Shown here piece by piece: positions 1 to 9,598 of a DNA stretch of 64,000 bases (position 1 is the first letter of the stretch; the number at the start of each line of letters is the position of its first letter). Source of the stretch: an uncultured bacterium (lineage in GTDB: Bacteria > Planctomycetota > UBA1135 > GCA-002686595). The position numbers were made by a program, and so were the translations under genes. The DNA is taken from positions 124,001 to 188,000 of the forward strand of contig CALBMX010000035.1 in assembly GCA_937896235.1 (NCBI GenBank), read 5' to 3'. The notes under the pieces were generated by a model that saw nothing but the letters and a program-made list of their open reading frames with translations, was not told the DNA's origin and searched no databases.

Positions 1-1402
1 AGAGGGCGCTTACTAGATCCATTTCCTTGGCTCTGTCCACGGGCTTATGCGGGTCCTGGAATTTAGACAGAAGCTCGAGTACCTCGAGCTCGTAGGGAAG
101 GTCGGCTTGTTTGATTTGGGCAGCACGAATGAGTTCGGCGATCTCCCGGCCTAGACTTCCTCCCTTTATGAAGTTCGCCACCGATTCAAAATCTTCCGGA
201 TGGTAGGAGTACTCGCTCAGCCACTCGCCGACTTGGCTTCGAACATGGGCTGTTTTTCCGGCATCGCCTAGAGCGTCATGATCTCTAGCTGAAAGAGAGG
301 CCCAACTCTCAGATGCAGCTAGGTAATCTCCCCTGTCCAGTTGGGACTCCATTTGAGCTAAATCGAACTCGCGGCGATTGGGGTTGTTGCTGCTCTCCAT
401 CTCGGAGGTGCTGCTAGGGGGGGGGCTTGTTTGGGGAAGTGCCGAGCTCGCTAACGTCGAGCTCCCCATTGGCGCTTTGGGAATAGGCTCGGTGGGGAGG
501 TACAACAAGGTGATCACTAAGGCGGTAAGTCCAAGCCCTACCCATCCCATAAGTGCCCGGGATACCTCCCGCTTTTCAATCGGAGGTGTTGGTGCAGCTC
601 CTGCTACTACCAAGAGCTCATCCAATGCCAGCCCCAAATAGTAAGCACTCCGAAAACGTTTTCCAGGCTCGCGAGCTAGCCCCTTTTCTAAGAGATCTAC
701 AAGGTCAGGCCAGTCGCTGCCGACTTGGCTAAGGACTTCATCATCCCCGAGTGCTGAACCGGTAACCAAGGCGGAGAGCGAAGCGCAAAGGCCGTAGACA
801 TCTGCTCGGCGATCGATGTCATCGGCTACTCCTTGGGATTGCTCGGGGGCAGAAAAGCCCATTGTGCCCAGAGCGCGCGAGAGGAGCTCTGAATTGCTCC
901 CTGGGGGTGAACGCAGCGAGCTGAAGTCCGTCAGTTTAGGCGTCTCGCCACTAAACATGATGTTGCAAGGTCGAACGTCCAAATGAAGGATGTCGTGTCT
1001 ATTCGCCACTGATACGGCGTCGCATACCTCGCGGATAATCCGGACAGCACGCCTTGGTTCCACGGGCCCCCGCAGGTAGAGGTCTGCTGCGGAACCGTCC
1101 TCTAGCAACTCCATAGCTGTGTAGAGTCCAGGAGCACTCTTGCCGTCGGGGTGTGGGGTGAATCCACCAGAAAATACGCGCGCGATCCCTATGTGATCCA
1201 AAGATGCGATCTGTTGCAAGCTGGATTCAAAAGCCACCTTGAGTTCTTCGCTAAACGACTCGCACCGCTCGAATCGGACAGCGACCAAAGCACCACTTTG
1301 AGTATCTGTCCCTCTCCAAACAGTGCTGGTTGCACCTCTGCCAATGACGTCATGCAACAAGTATGGCCCAATCTGGGGAGGGCTATTTTGTCCTAGATTC
1401 AC
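1..1402 (-). CDS. Degenerate Ser/Thr protein kinase-like membrane protein (3' end outside window)
   Basis: The minus strand is open from the left edge to a GTG start at 1402; a TGA directly upstream in frame rules out an earlier start. The first 467 residues are visible. They show a Hanks-type kinase fold: a glycine loop GRGATSTV (21-28), VAVR at 40-43, HLDVRPCN (139-146), TDFS (158-161), APE (185-187) and a conserved DVYG. Residues about 286-303 form one membrane span, followed by a hydrophilic, helical C-terminal region. Three catalytic positions differ from the consensus: the VAxK lysine is R43, HRDLK reads HLDVR, and DFG reads DFS. The Asp of the HxD motif is kept. The protein is therefore a pseudokinase or a weak or atypical kinase of PknB-like architecture. 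The kinase-fold assignment is secure; activity is doubtful. Confidence 0.8.
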   Translation of the reverse strand, partial: MNLGQNSPPQIGPYLLHDVIGRGATSTVWRGTDTQSGALVAVRFERCESFSEELKVAFESSLQQIASLDHIGIARVFSGGFTPHPDGKSAPGLYTAMELLEDGSAADLYLRGPVEPRRAVRIIREVCDAVSVANRHDILHLDVRPCNIMFSGETPKLTDFSSLRSPPGSNSELLSRALGTMGFSAPEQSQGVADDIDRRADVYGLCASLSALVTGSALGDDEVLSQVGSDWPDLVDLLEKGLAREPGKRFRSAYYLGLALDELLVVAGAAPTPPIEKREVSRALMGWVGLGLTALVITLLYLPTEPIPKAPMGSSTLASSALPQTSPPPSSTSEMESSNNPNRREFDLAQMESQLDRGDYLAASESWASLSARDHDALGDAGKTAHVRSQVGEWLSEYSYHPEDFESVANFIKGGSLGREIAELIRAAQIKQADLPYELEVLELLSKFQDPHKPVDRAKEMDLVSAL

Positions 1403-1471
1403 TCATGTACTTTTATACTTATTGCGTTTTAGCTTCAAGTGATATTCGTGACCCCTGCGGTGGAGTGTAGT

Positions 1472-1512
1472 TGCGGGCGTTCGCTCCGGGAAGTCGGAAG
1501 CGAACGCCCGCA
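1472..1512 (-). terminator. Hairpin downstream of the TPR operon, probable terminator
   Basis: A perfect 14-bp inverted repeat (1472-1485 with 1499-1512) lies between the stop codon of the minus-strand TPR gene and the start of the kinase-like gene. Flanking bases 1452-1458 and 1513-1519 can extend the stem past a bulge. There is no T-tract on the minus strand, so the role in termination is inferred from position and stem strength. Confidence 0.5.
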
Positions 1513-1533
1513 GCAGGGGCCTTTTAGAGGGGC

Positions 1534-3258
1534 TTACTTGCCCTTCTTGCCTTCTCTCTTCTCGAGGATTCGGCGCAGGCGCTTCGCGTTGTTACCCGAA
1601 TCCAGAAGGGCGACGGAGTAGAATTTGTCCTTGTCGTCTTGGCTGGTCTCAGGGTCATCCATGAGAGCCTTGGCAATCACATTGGCCTCGTCGTACAAGG
1701 CAAGCGCACGCTGGAGGTCGCGCTTAAGGTTGTAGTCGAGAACAACCGCGAGGTCATTCATGTAGTTCGGGTTCTTCGGGGCAATCTCTAGGGCCCGCTC
1801 ATACGCGCGGAGGGACTCTTCGTAGAACTCATGGACCTCTTCATCGTCCGCCATCTTGCGATCGTTGCGAATAAGAATGTCCGCGTGATCGCGGAGGAAA
1901 AGCGCCCGGTCGCTCCAGTGGGCGTCACCGGGTAGATCGGCGTTGGCGAGAAGTTCCGCGAGGATTGCACCGTCAAGTTTTCGGTCCGAGTAGCAGTATT
2001 TTACAAGCCACTCGATGATAGGCAAGCTTACGGCCAAGTCGTTGCTGACCGTTGCAACGGCGGCGGTGGGGTTGGCTTTCCAGAACTCGAGCATAATGTC
2101 CGCTGCGCCATCCATATCTCCAGAGGCATAGCGCAAGTGCATCACGTAGTAATACGAGTTTGCGTACGAAGGCCACTTGCGAACCGACTCGAGCAGCTCT
2201 TCTTGGGCGATGGCGTTCATGTCCGCATTCCCATTGTAGAACCGCGCGTAGCCGAGCCACCATAAGAGTAGGGCATCGGACTGAGAGTCCTTGCCATAGC
2301 GCCTCTGGAAGGCCTTTTTACCCAGGTCAAGGCTCGCGATAAAGCCGTCTCCGAGGCTAGTCCACAGCTGGCCAAAATCAACCTGGGTAGGGTCCCATGC
2401 CATGGCTTCGCCGTAGGAGACTCCAGCGCCTCTGGAGTCCTTGAGCCACAGCTGTGCTTCCGCGAGTTTCTTCCACCCGCGTGCAAATTCGCTGGCACGG
2501 GTGCGGTCCTTCTCGACGGGGAGCGTCTCTGCGCCAAGCTGTAGGTTGGCAAGCATGTCGTTTCCCAGTTGGACGAGCTCCTCCTTTCGGGCTTCGTCAT
2601 TTGAGATTTGCGAATAGCGATCGAGTTGAGCAGTTCCAAGGGCGATTCTTGCGACGGGGTCTTTCGGGTAATACTCGACAGCTTTGGTGCCTGCGGCAAT
2701 CGCAGCATCGAGGTCGAAGTTACCGCGAGCAACTTTTGCGAGGATCACGTACGCGTCATCAAAACGCGGGCCGTCGTATTCCAGAGCCTGTTCGAGAAAA
2801 TTCTGAGCATCAAGCAAGAAGGTGCTGACCGTACCGTCGGTAATGCCACTCGCAAGTGCCTGATCAGCCTTTATGGCAAAGGCCATTCCATAGAGATAGT
2901 TGGTATCCGCGCCTTGTTTGTCGCGGGACATTTTGTCGATCTCTTTGAGGATGTCGTTGAGAAGGCCACTGGTCATTTGTCCCCGGAGCTCCCACACTTT
3001 AGAGCGTCGGGAAAGACCATCGGCCTCGACCAACTCGGCGATTTTCGCGCGGGCAGCATCGTGGTCGCGAGCGACAAGTAGGGCACGCACCTCCGTGGCA
3101 AGCTCGTCGACTTTGTCTACCGACGTATTGTTTGTTGTCCCCAACGACGCCGGGAAAGCCGCAAAAGACTCGTTTGCCATCACTCCGCCAAACACGCTGG
3201 TGGCGACTAGAGCGAGAAGGGAAACGCGGAAAGGACTGGATTTGAAAATCGTTTTCAT
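1534..3258 (-). CDS. Exported TPR-repeat protein
   Basis: The ATG at 3258 gives a 574-residue protein starting with a Sec signal peptide (MKTIFKSSP, then a hydrophobic core, then an alanine-rich cleavage region near residue 30). A TTG three codons upstream is also open, but the ATG fits the signal peptide better. The mature part is almost wholly helical and rich in TPR-like 34-residue units, clearest near the C-terminus (YERALEIAPKNPNYMNDLA). It ends in a basic tail. It lies 24 bases after the stop of the larger TPR lipoprotein gene, so the two form an operon. The likely site is the periplasm, as a scaffold or adaptor. The exact partner and function are unknown. Confidence 0.8.
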   Translation of the reverse strand: MKTIFKSSPFRVSLLALVATSVFGGVMANESFAAFPASLGTTNNTSVDKVDELATEVRALLVARDHDAARAKIAELVEADGLSRRSKVWELRGQMTSGLLNDILKEIDKMSRDKQGADTNYLYGMAFAIKADQALASGITDGTVSTFLLDAQNFLEQALEYDGPRFDDAYVILAKVARGNFDLDAAIAAGTKAVEYYPKDPVARIALGTAQLDRYSQISNDEARKEELVQLGNDMLANLQLGAETLPVEKDRTRASEFARGWKKLAEAQLWLKDSRGAGVSYGEAMAWDPTQVDFGQLWTSLGDGFIASLDLGKKAFQRRYGKDSQSDALLLWWLGYARFYNGNADMNAIAQEELLESVRKWPSYANSYYYVMHLRYASGDMDGAADIMLEFWKANPTAAVATVSNDLAVSLPIIEWLVKYCYSDRKLDGAILAELLANADLPGDAHWSDRALFLRDHADILIRNDRKMADDEEVHEFYEESLRAYERALEIAPKNPNYMNDLAVVLDYNLKRDLQRALALYDEANVIAKALMDDPETSQDDKDKFYSVALLDSGNNAKRLRRILEKREGKKGK

Positions 3259-3282
3259 GAGGTGCAAAAGGGAGTGACTAGG

Positions 3283-5343
3283 TCACTTAGTTGGGGTGCA
3301 ATTGGCACCCCAATGGACTTCGGGCATGACCTGCTCGATTGTTGCGTCGAGCTTACCCCGGGAAAAGGGGATTAGAGCTTCTGTGAGGAATGGTCTGGCG
3401 GCGGGGCCAATCTCTACGCTCTTTTCAAAGAACGGAATCGCGCCCTTGGGGTCGTGTTTGTGCAGGAGATAGAGGACGCCAAGGTTCTGGTAGGCGTCAC
3501 CCCATGCCTCGGCTAGTGCCAGGCGTGCACTTGGGCTAAGCGCATCTTCGCCTGTCTGCATGGCGTCTGCAGCGAGTTGCTTTTGCCCCATATCGATTGA
3601 GCGGCGCAGAAGCTCTTCCGCGAACCCAAGCTCCTTATGTAAGTAGTAAACGGTGATCAGCGCAGTGTCATTGACGACGCGAACGTCTTCGGGAACAAGC
3701 GACGAGGCGTTGAGGTAGGCGGCATAGCTGCGCTCGAGAAGTGCGACGGCGCGTGCGGAGTCCCTGTCGGCGGCGGCGCGGAAGAGTTCGGACTCTTCGG
3801 GTGTCCCCGCGAGCTCTGGGGCAACGCCAATCAAAGCGCGCAATTCGGAGAGCTGCTCTTCGTTCTCAACCTGCCCCATGGACGCAGCGCACAAGTTGCG
3901 CGCCATCACCTCGAGCTCTACACCGGCGTCACGGCAGAAAAAGCCCGCGTTGTTCGCCCAGTTGGAGTCTTCGGGTTGGTAGGCGGACAGTGCCTCGAAA
4001 GCTTCCGCCGCGCGCTCCCATTGGCCCGCTTGGCGGTATTGATCCCCGACCCACCAGACACCATCAACTCCCGACCGCAAGTCGTTGCCTAAGGTCCACG
4101 TCAAGCCACCCGCGAAGACATCTTCCATTGAGAGGAATGTCTTCATCGCGCTGTCCAGGTCGCCTGTGTTGTAGTCGCACCACCCTTGGCCGTCGCGGGC
4201 GATCACTTCCCACCCAAGGCATGCGCCCGCCATTTCGGCATTGGCTGGATCGATGCCGCGCGCTTGGGCAAGCTCGGCTTCGGCCTGTTGCATGGAGAGG
4301 CGAGCTTCGGCCGGAGCATCGGTGACGGCCGGGATTGCAGCGCGAATCCGCTCGCGACCCAACATCAAGAGCGCGGGTGCATTTCTTGGATGGCGCTCGT
4401 TTAGAGCTTCCAAAGTGGGCAAAACCTCAGCCGCACCCGAAGCGGAAACGGCAGCAAAAAGGCGCTCCAGCAGCTCTTGATTTTCGGGCATACGATCGAG
4501 CCCACGACCGTACGTGTCGGCGGCTTGCGTGGTGTCTCCGGCCCAGGTGTAGAGATCGCCAAGTGTACGCCAGGCCCAGAGATCGTCTGGACGGTGTCCG
4601 ACAAAGCGCGCGAGCGAATCTTCGGCCTCGAGGTACAGCTCGTTGGCGGATTCGCTCATCTCCGCGCCCTGTGCGCCATCCGTGCGCTCAAAGGTGAGTT
4701 GAGCGGTGAAGGCGCGGTAGGAGGCTTCGCCCCAGGCGCGCGTGATGTCGGCCTGCATGGAGGCGTCTACCTCTTCAAGTTCCATGTTGCGCCGCGCGCC
4801 TCGCGCGCAATCCAATGCGCTTTGCTGACGCCCCAGTCGCCCCGCTGCCAAGCTCGCGCCCAATAAATTCCCGGCTGTCGGCGGCAGTGCGAGGAAAGAC
4901 TCATAGGAGTCGAGTAGGGCGCCCTCGACGTAGAGCGGTCCATCGCCACGTTCGATCATTCGCGATGCGAGGAGCGCAGAGCCCTTAGCCTTGACTAACA
5001 GCGCGCCCTCGTGCCGGGGCTTGACCCGCAGCGCCCGATCGATCGCGCTTAGTGCGTCTTCGGGTTCGCCCTCGGCCAAGGCCGATTGTGCGCGCGCTAG
5101 CTCATTTGTGAAGATGAGCTCTTCAAGCGCTTCAGCGGCGGTGTCGAAGTCACCCCTGCGAATCGCGGTGATCGCGACCTCTTCTACGCCTTGCAGCTCC
5201 GCCCTTTGCGTACCGCTAAACTCGGAGTTCGCGCCATGGGCGTCCGCTCTCTGTGACAAATCGACGGCGTGCAGGTCCTTGCAGCTTGTAAAAAGCATAG
5301 GGACGGCGAGGGCGAAAATGGGGAGGGAGTAAGCGGCGTGCAT
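3283..5343 (-). CDS. TPR-repeat lipoprotein
   Basis: The reading frame is open to 6123, but its first 260 codons lie antisense to the divergent lipoprotein gene and are low in coding character. The ATG at 5343 gives MHAAYSLPIFALAVPMLFTS followed by Cys21, a clear type II (lipoprotein) signal with an LFTSC lipobox. The 686-residue product then carries many TPR-like helices, for example around EPEDALSAIDRALRVKPRHE and GDTTQAADTYGRGLDRMPEN. It is first gene of an operon with the exported TPR protein. Both are expected in the periplasm, this one tethered to a membrane. No enzymatic domain is visible. Confidence 0.8.
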   Translation of the reverse strand: MHAAYSLPIFALAVPMLFTSCKDLHAVDLSQRADAHGANSEFSGTQRAELQGVEEVAITAIRRGDFDTAAEALEELIFTNELARAQSALAEGEPEDALSAIDRALRVKPRHEGALLVKAKGSALLASRMIERGDGPLYVEGALLDSYESFLALPPTAGNLLGASLAAGRLGRQQSALDCARGARRNMELEEVDASMQADITRAWGEASYRAFTAQLTFERTDGAQGAEMSESANELYLEAEDSLARFVGHRPDDLWAWRTLGDLYTWAGDTTQAADTYGRGLDRMPENQELLERLFAAVSASGAAEVLPTLEALNERHPRNAPALLMLGRERIRAAIPAVTDAPAEARLSMQQAEAELAQARGIDPANAEMAGACLGWEVIARDGQGWCDYNTGDLDSAMKTFLSMEDVFAGGLTWTLGNDLRSGVDGVWWVGDQYRQAGQWERAAEAFEALSAYQPEDSNWANNAGFFCRDAGVELEVMARNLCAASMGQVENEEQLSELRALIGVAPELAGTPEESELFRAAADRDSARAVALLERSYAAYLNASSLVPEDVRVVNDTALITVYYLHKELGFAEELLRRSIDMGQKQLAADAMQTGEDALSPSARLALAEAWGDAYQNLGVLYLLHKHDPKGAIPFFEKSVEIGPAARPFLTEALIPFSRGKLDATIEQVMPEVHWGANCTPTK

Positions 5344-5650
5344 AGATTGGGGCGGGGTGAAGCGGATCTGTGCGCAGAATCTTAGCGCCTTCGCAGCGTT
5401 CCCAATAGCGACTCTCGTGCCACAAGCAACGTTGTCTTCCCTTAAATGCTGCTCGAACTCTCCCCGCCGGAGCTCATGGACCTTTTGACTCCATCTATTC
5501 CTTCTATAGAGACTCTTCGGGGAAGATGGCAGAATGTGAGTCGTCCGATCCCCTTGGTGGGGTGGTGGGCGCTGCAAGGCTCTCCCTAGCCCAAAGTTGT
5601 CACGTCTGCGTGACGGTGAATCGCGTGGGGGGAAATCCTCGCCCGTTTTC
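5344..5650. other. Divergent intergenic region
   Basis: About 300 bases separate the minus-strand TPR operon from the plus-strand Ig-like lipoprotein gene and must hold the promoters for both. Reading frames crossing it (extensions of both neighbours) look like run-on open frame rather than coding sequence. I could not assign promoters with confidence. Confidence 0.5.
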
Positions 5651-8600
5651 ATGTCCCAATCCTCCAAAGGCTCCCGCCCGAGCCCAAATGTCATCGTGAG
5701 ACTTCGCGCCGCTACAGCATTTTTTCTGCCGCTTTTGTTTCTCGCGTCTGCGTGTGACGATCCTTCACCTATTTTCGGAGGCTGGCCGCCACCCGGTGGA
5801 GGCACCTCCGGCAGTTTGGGGGCAGAGGCATTCTTGCCCGATGACGGCGAGTGGATTTTGCCTGGAGCCCCCGTGCTGGAACAGATGGTTCCCAGCGGAG
5901 CGGGCGCGCATACAGGTACACCGATTGTTCTGCGCTTTTCCGAGTCGATGGCTGGCGCTACGCTTAATGGCTCGCTCGTGGTCAGTCCCGTTGATGGCGG
6001 ATTCCCTGTGGTTGCCAGCGTCAACCGCGTTGGAGACGGCCGCTTGGTTGTCCTGCTCCCACAGGCCGAACTTGCCGCGGATACGACATACAGCGTTCGG
6101 GTGCTTGAGTCGGCATCGATCACCGATTTGACAGGTCAGTCCTTTGGGCAAACGGGTGAGCTTGGGCAGTTCACGACGGCGGCTAGCAATCCGGCTACAC
6201 CAAGCGTGTTGATGAGCTTTCCACCGACGGCCAGCCTTGGCCAGAGTGCGATTGGAGAGATCACGACAATCTTTGACCGTGCGATGAATGCATCGACCTT
6301 CACGGGCGCCGGCTACTCCGTAACCGTCGATGGAGTAGCCCCCACATTTGATCCAGCACCGTCCGCATTAGACATTTCTGGCGGTCTCTTTCCGGTTGCG
6401 GATACGCGCGTTTGGCGTTGGATCAGCCTGAATGGATCCGGCGTTCGCGAATCCTTGGGGAACAGCGCCGCGGTAGAGCTCGCGCTCTCCACGGGAGGCT
6501 CCTCTCTACTTGACACCACAGGCGGAGTGTTGCCCACCACGCTGATTTCGTTTACGACTGCGGTGGTCGCGCCGCCCCTTGGTGCGGAGATCACGTCAGC
6601 TCCAGTCGATGCAGTCGGAATCGCGAATCTGACGGAGGGGAGCGGCACAGAGCTTTCGATTCAGGTCGACTTTCTCGGCGGCTTGACCGGCGATATCGTC
6701 GGTTTATATTTGTTTGGCACCGATACCGGGGAATCCGGCAACACGGTCGCGCTAGCGCGTGAGGTCACGCTCTCCGGCGACGGCGACCTGGCGACCTTCG
6801 AGCTGGCCGATTTGGATTTGGTTTCATCGAGCAGCCCGCTCACGACACGCTTCTTAGACGGAAGCCTGGCCTTTGCGTTTCAGCTTCGTCGTGGAAGTCT
6901 GGTGACCCCTGTGATTTCGCTAGATGTTGATTCCACAACGTTTGGCATTCAGGACCCCGTTTTAGACACCGTAGCCCCGGAACTCTTGTCCGTAGATCTC
7001 GAGGGCACCCTCGGCGTTTCGCTCTACTCCGAGTTGCGCGGTCTCTCAATCTCCGGGCGCGCCTCGGAACCGATCCGAGCCGCTGAAGTCGTGACTCTCC
7101 TTGGGGACAATCTAGGATCAACTGAGGTGTTGGGGGCCCGCGCCGATGGGAGCTTCTTGACCTCTCCAGTTGCGCTTGGCGTTATCGATCCAGCTAGCCT
7201 TCCGCTTGCGTATACCCTTACGATTTTTGACTCGGCCCTCAATCCGCAGACGATTCCCAAAGCGGGCCTCTTCGAACAGCGTGGCGTTGTTGGACCCGTC
7301 GCCCTCGGCTCCGGCGCGAACATCGATGTCGAAGTCTATGATGCTGAAACGCTCGGGCCGATAACGGGAGCACGTGTCTTCACGCACGGAGATGACGGCG
7401 CGACCTATCCGGCCATAGCGAATGGCACCACCAATGTGGCCGGCGAGCTAGCGATCGCATCGAGTGCGGCGGACCCGACGATTCTTACGGTGGAGGTCGC
7501 TGGCTACGACATCTTTAGTGTTGTTGGAGTTCAATCAACTCGCCTGGCGATCCCCTTGCAGCGCACGGTGGAAAGTTTCGCGACTGTCTCTGGCTCCCTG
7601 ACTTCGGCGAGCGATCTCGCGGGCCTCACTCTCTCCTCGCTGGCCCTTCGTTATGGAGACCCGCGCCGTCCGTTCTCCGCGATCCCACTGTTTGACAGCG
7701 GGGTCTGCACTAGTAATCCCTTCGGCGGGGGCGCTCTCGACTGCCCGATTGGACCCGAAACAATACGCGCTCAAAGACCGGGTGCCTTGACTCTGATCGG
7801 TGGGAATTTCTTGCTGCCAGAGGGCTCTTTCAGCGCATTTGCGGCATTACAGACGTTCCATCTCGAACTTCCGATGGGGGCAACCGTCGACGCCGGTACT
7901 CAAAGCGCCTCTCTCGCCGTCTCTCTTCTAGCGGAGCCGGGGGGGGATGTTCTCGCCTTGCCCGTCGAGCTTGCCACTCCGGTTCTAAACGCCGCTGGCG
8001 TGACGACGGTGGATCTCGGGAACCTCGTTACCGATGCCGCTGTTGTCGGCGATCCTCGCGTGCAGCTGGAGACTCTTATCGACGGCATTCCCGGCGCCAT
8101 CCCCGTCGGCATGGGAGTTTCGTTCGACCAGGGCGGTAACAAGTGGAATCTGCGCACCGCTGTTCCCGGAGCCGTCGTGCCGGGCGGAACCTACGCCGGC
8201 GTGATGGACACGGACTTGTTTGTGCGCGGTGAGATTCGCGACACCACTGGTCGAATCAGCGTGCGTCGGCCTCGGATTTCAGCTCTTCCGGGGTTGCTAG
8301 TCCCGAACCAGCTCAACTTACTGGAGGTGTCCTCCGTGACCTCTCCCGCAGCGTCCTCCACGACAAGTGGACCTGACTTCACGATCGTCTTCGAGAACAC
8401 GATTCTCGACGTCATTGCTCAGCCCGGCCTCTATCGGGTGACCGTGGTCGACGTGGGCGGCCGCGCTTGGACGCTCTACCTAGACGACCCTGGCAACGGA
8501 GTGGTCACCGATGTTCACCTCGTAAACATCGGCCTGAGTGGGGGAGTCCCCCTGAGCAGTGGCGCTCTGACGGCATCTGTCGAGGCCTTCTCCTGGCCAG

Positions 8601-8692
8601 GATTCAGCTTGGGGAGTTTCTTGTGGTCGGATTTGGAGCGGAGCTACGACAGCTACACCAAGGGCCCTTTGGTGACTTTCACGCAGCCGTAG
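5651..8692 (+). CDS. Large Ig-like (Big_5-type) surface lipoprotein
   Basis: The ATG at 5651 gives a 1013-residue protein; a TTG at 5597 is also in frame but adds a hydrophilic lead before the signal peptide. The N-terminus has a hydrophobic stretch ending in LFLASAC (Cys35), a lipobox. Residues about 65-160 match the bacterial Ig-like SbsA/Big_5 pattern (VPSGAGAHTGTPIVLRFSES ... DTTYSVRV), with a second copy about 160-300. A carboxypeptidase-regulatory-like segment (ITGARVFTHGDDG) lies near residue 565. The rest is beta-rich, Ser/Thr/Gly-rich sequence typical of secreted modular proteins. A role as a surface or periplasmic structural or adhesion protein is an inference. Confidence 0.75.
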   Translation: MSQSSKGSRPSPNVIVRLRAATAFFLPLLFLASACDDPSPIFGGWPPPGGGTSGSLGAEAFLPDDGEWILPGAPVLEQMVPSGAGAHTGTPIVLRFSESMAGATLNGSLVVSPVDGGFPVVASVNRVGDGRLVVLLPQAELAADTTYSVRVLESASITDLTGQSFGQTGELGQFTTAASNPATPSVLMSFPPTASLGQSAIGEITTIFDRAMNASTFTGAGYSVTVDGVAPTFDPAPSALDISGGLFPVADTRVWRWISLNGSGVRESLGNSAAVELALSTGGSSLLDTTGGVLPTTLISFTTAVVAPPLGAEITSAPVDAVGIANLTEGSGTELSIQVDFLGGLTGDIVGLYLFGTDTGESGNTVALAREVTLSGDGDLATFELADLDLVSSSSPLTTRFLDGSLAFAFQLRRGSLVTPVISLDVDSTTFGIQDPVLDTVAPELLSVDLEGTLGVSLYSELRGLSISGRASEPIRAAEVVTLLGDNLGSTEVLGARADGSFLTSPVALGVIDPASLPLAYTLTIFDSALNPQTIPKAGLFEQRGVVGPVALGSGANIDVEVYDAETLGPITGARVFTHGDDGATYPAIANGTTNVAGELAIASSAADPTILTVEVAGYDIFSVVGVQSTRLAIPLQRTVESFATVSGSLTSASDLAGLTLSSLALRYGDPRRPFSAIPLFDSGVCTSNPFGGGALDCPIGPETIRAQRPGALTLIGGNFLLPEGSFSAFAALQTFHLELPMGATVDAGTQSASLAVSLLAEPGGDVLALPVELATPVLNAAGVTTVDLGNLVTDAAVVGDPRVQLETLIDGIPGAIPVGMGVSFDQGGNKWNLRTAVPGAVVPGGTYAGVMDTDLFVRGEIRDTTGRISVRRPRISALPGLLVPNQLNLLEVSSVTSPAASSTTSGPDFTIVFENTILDVIAQPGLYRVTVVDVGGRAWTLYLDDPGNGVVTDVHLVNIGLSGGVPLSSGALTASVEAFSWPGFSLGSFLWSDLERSYDSYTKGPLVTFTQP

Positions 8693-8849
8693 GGGGCTGG
8701 CCCGACGAGTCTTCGATAGAGACGGGAGCTTATCGTTGAGACGCTCCATGCTGGCCAGTGGCCAGCCTCATCGAAACTGCTTGTTTGTGTCCGTGAGTTT
8801 CCCCGGCACTCATTTCGCGATTTCCCTCGAAAACGATAGGATGGCTCCC

Positions 8850-9410
8850 ATGAAGATCATCGGTCTCCGGCATGTTGCCACTGTTCTTACCCTCTCACTA
8901 GTCGCCTCACTTGGAAGCTGTATTGCTCCCCAGGAAGACGTCGCTTTGAAGAACGATACGGGCTGGTTGCCCGGCGGTGGACTGGAGATGGTGCAACCTG
9001 CGGATATCGCCGTTGTCCCGATTGGACTGCGCACAGAGGACGCAATCGTGCCCACGGATGTGATCCGAGAGGAGTTGTATCTAGGGTTGATCGATAGGCT
9101 TTACACCCCCTTGCAGTTGGCCTGGGTGGATGCTGGGGGCGAGTCTGATGCCGTACTGAAAGTGACGATTCTGAGCTGGGACCGCAAGGACCTGGCGGCG
9201 CGCGGAGCGATTTTGGCCCGCGCTGAGGCGCGTATCCTGCGGGGAAGCGAAGTCCTGTGGGCTGTCGAGTTGACACGCGAGGTCAGTGCGAACTCCTTCG
9301 GCGGCATGGCCCGTACCAATGTGTCTATCGCCGAGGCGCGCTGCGCTGAAGTCTTCGCCGGCGAGGTGCTGGCGTTGCTTCCGATGCGGGACGCCCTCGC
9401 GGCGCAGTAA
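8850..9410 (+). CDS. Small lipoprotein of unknown function
   Basis: The ATG at 8850 is preceded by an AGGATGG ribosome-binding sequence at good spacing and gives 186 residues; an ATG at 8841 is the alternative. The N-terminus MKIIGLRHVATVLTLSLVAS then LGSC (Cys24) is a lipoprotein signal. The body has a mixed alpha/beta pattern (DIAVVPIGLRTED, then ELYLGLIDRLYTPLQLAWVD, then DAVLKVTILSWDR). It resembles outer-membrane-associated lipoproteins of the DUF799/GNA1162 kind, but that is only a pattern impression. It stands alone between the Ig-like lipoprotein and rpsO. Confidence 0.7.
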   Translation: MKIIGLRHVATVLTLSLVASLGSCIAPQEDVALKNDTGWLPGGGLEMVQPADIAVVPIGLRTEDAIVPTDVIREELYLGLIDRLYTPLQLAWVDAGGESDAVLKVTILSWDRKDLAARGAILARAEARILRGSEVLWAVELTREVSANSFGGMARTNVSIAEARCAEVFAGEVLALLPMRDALAAQ

Positions 9411-9465
9411 GTACCAACGAATGGCGGTTTCCGCACACCTGAGGGCACTTTCATAATCAAATTGC

Positions 9466-9493
9466 TTGACCACCGGCCCAGGAACGCTATCCT
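9466..9493 (+). promoter_or_regulatory. Candidate sigma-70 promoter for rpsO
   Basis: TTGACC at 9466-9471 and TATCCT at 9488-9493 are separated by 16 bases. This gives a start near 9500 and a leader of about 100 bases before rpsO, room for the S15 autoregulatory structure known in other bacteria. The call rests on sequence match alone. Confidence 0.45.
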
Positions 9494-9598
9494 GTTCGCG
9501 CCTTTCTGGTCCCGGCGCTAGCCGCAGGAAGCACCCCCTCCTGGATTGTCTGGGGGACGGGCAAGTGAAAGCATTACTACATTTAGAAGGATAGCCAC

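Noticed and set aside
3283-6123. 946-codon frame of the TPR lipoprotein gene extending into the divergent gene
   Set aside because: The extra 260 codons overlap the 5' part of the divergent Ig-like lipoprotein gene antisense and lack coding character; a clear lipoprotein start is found at 5343.
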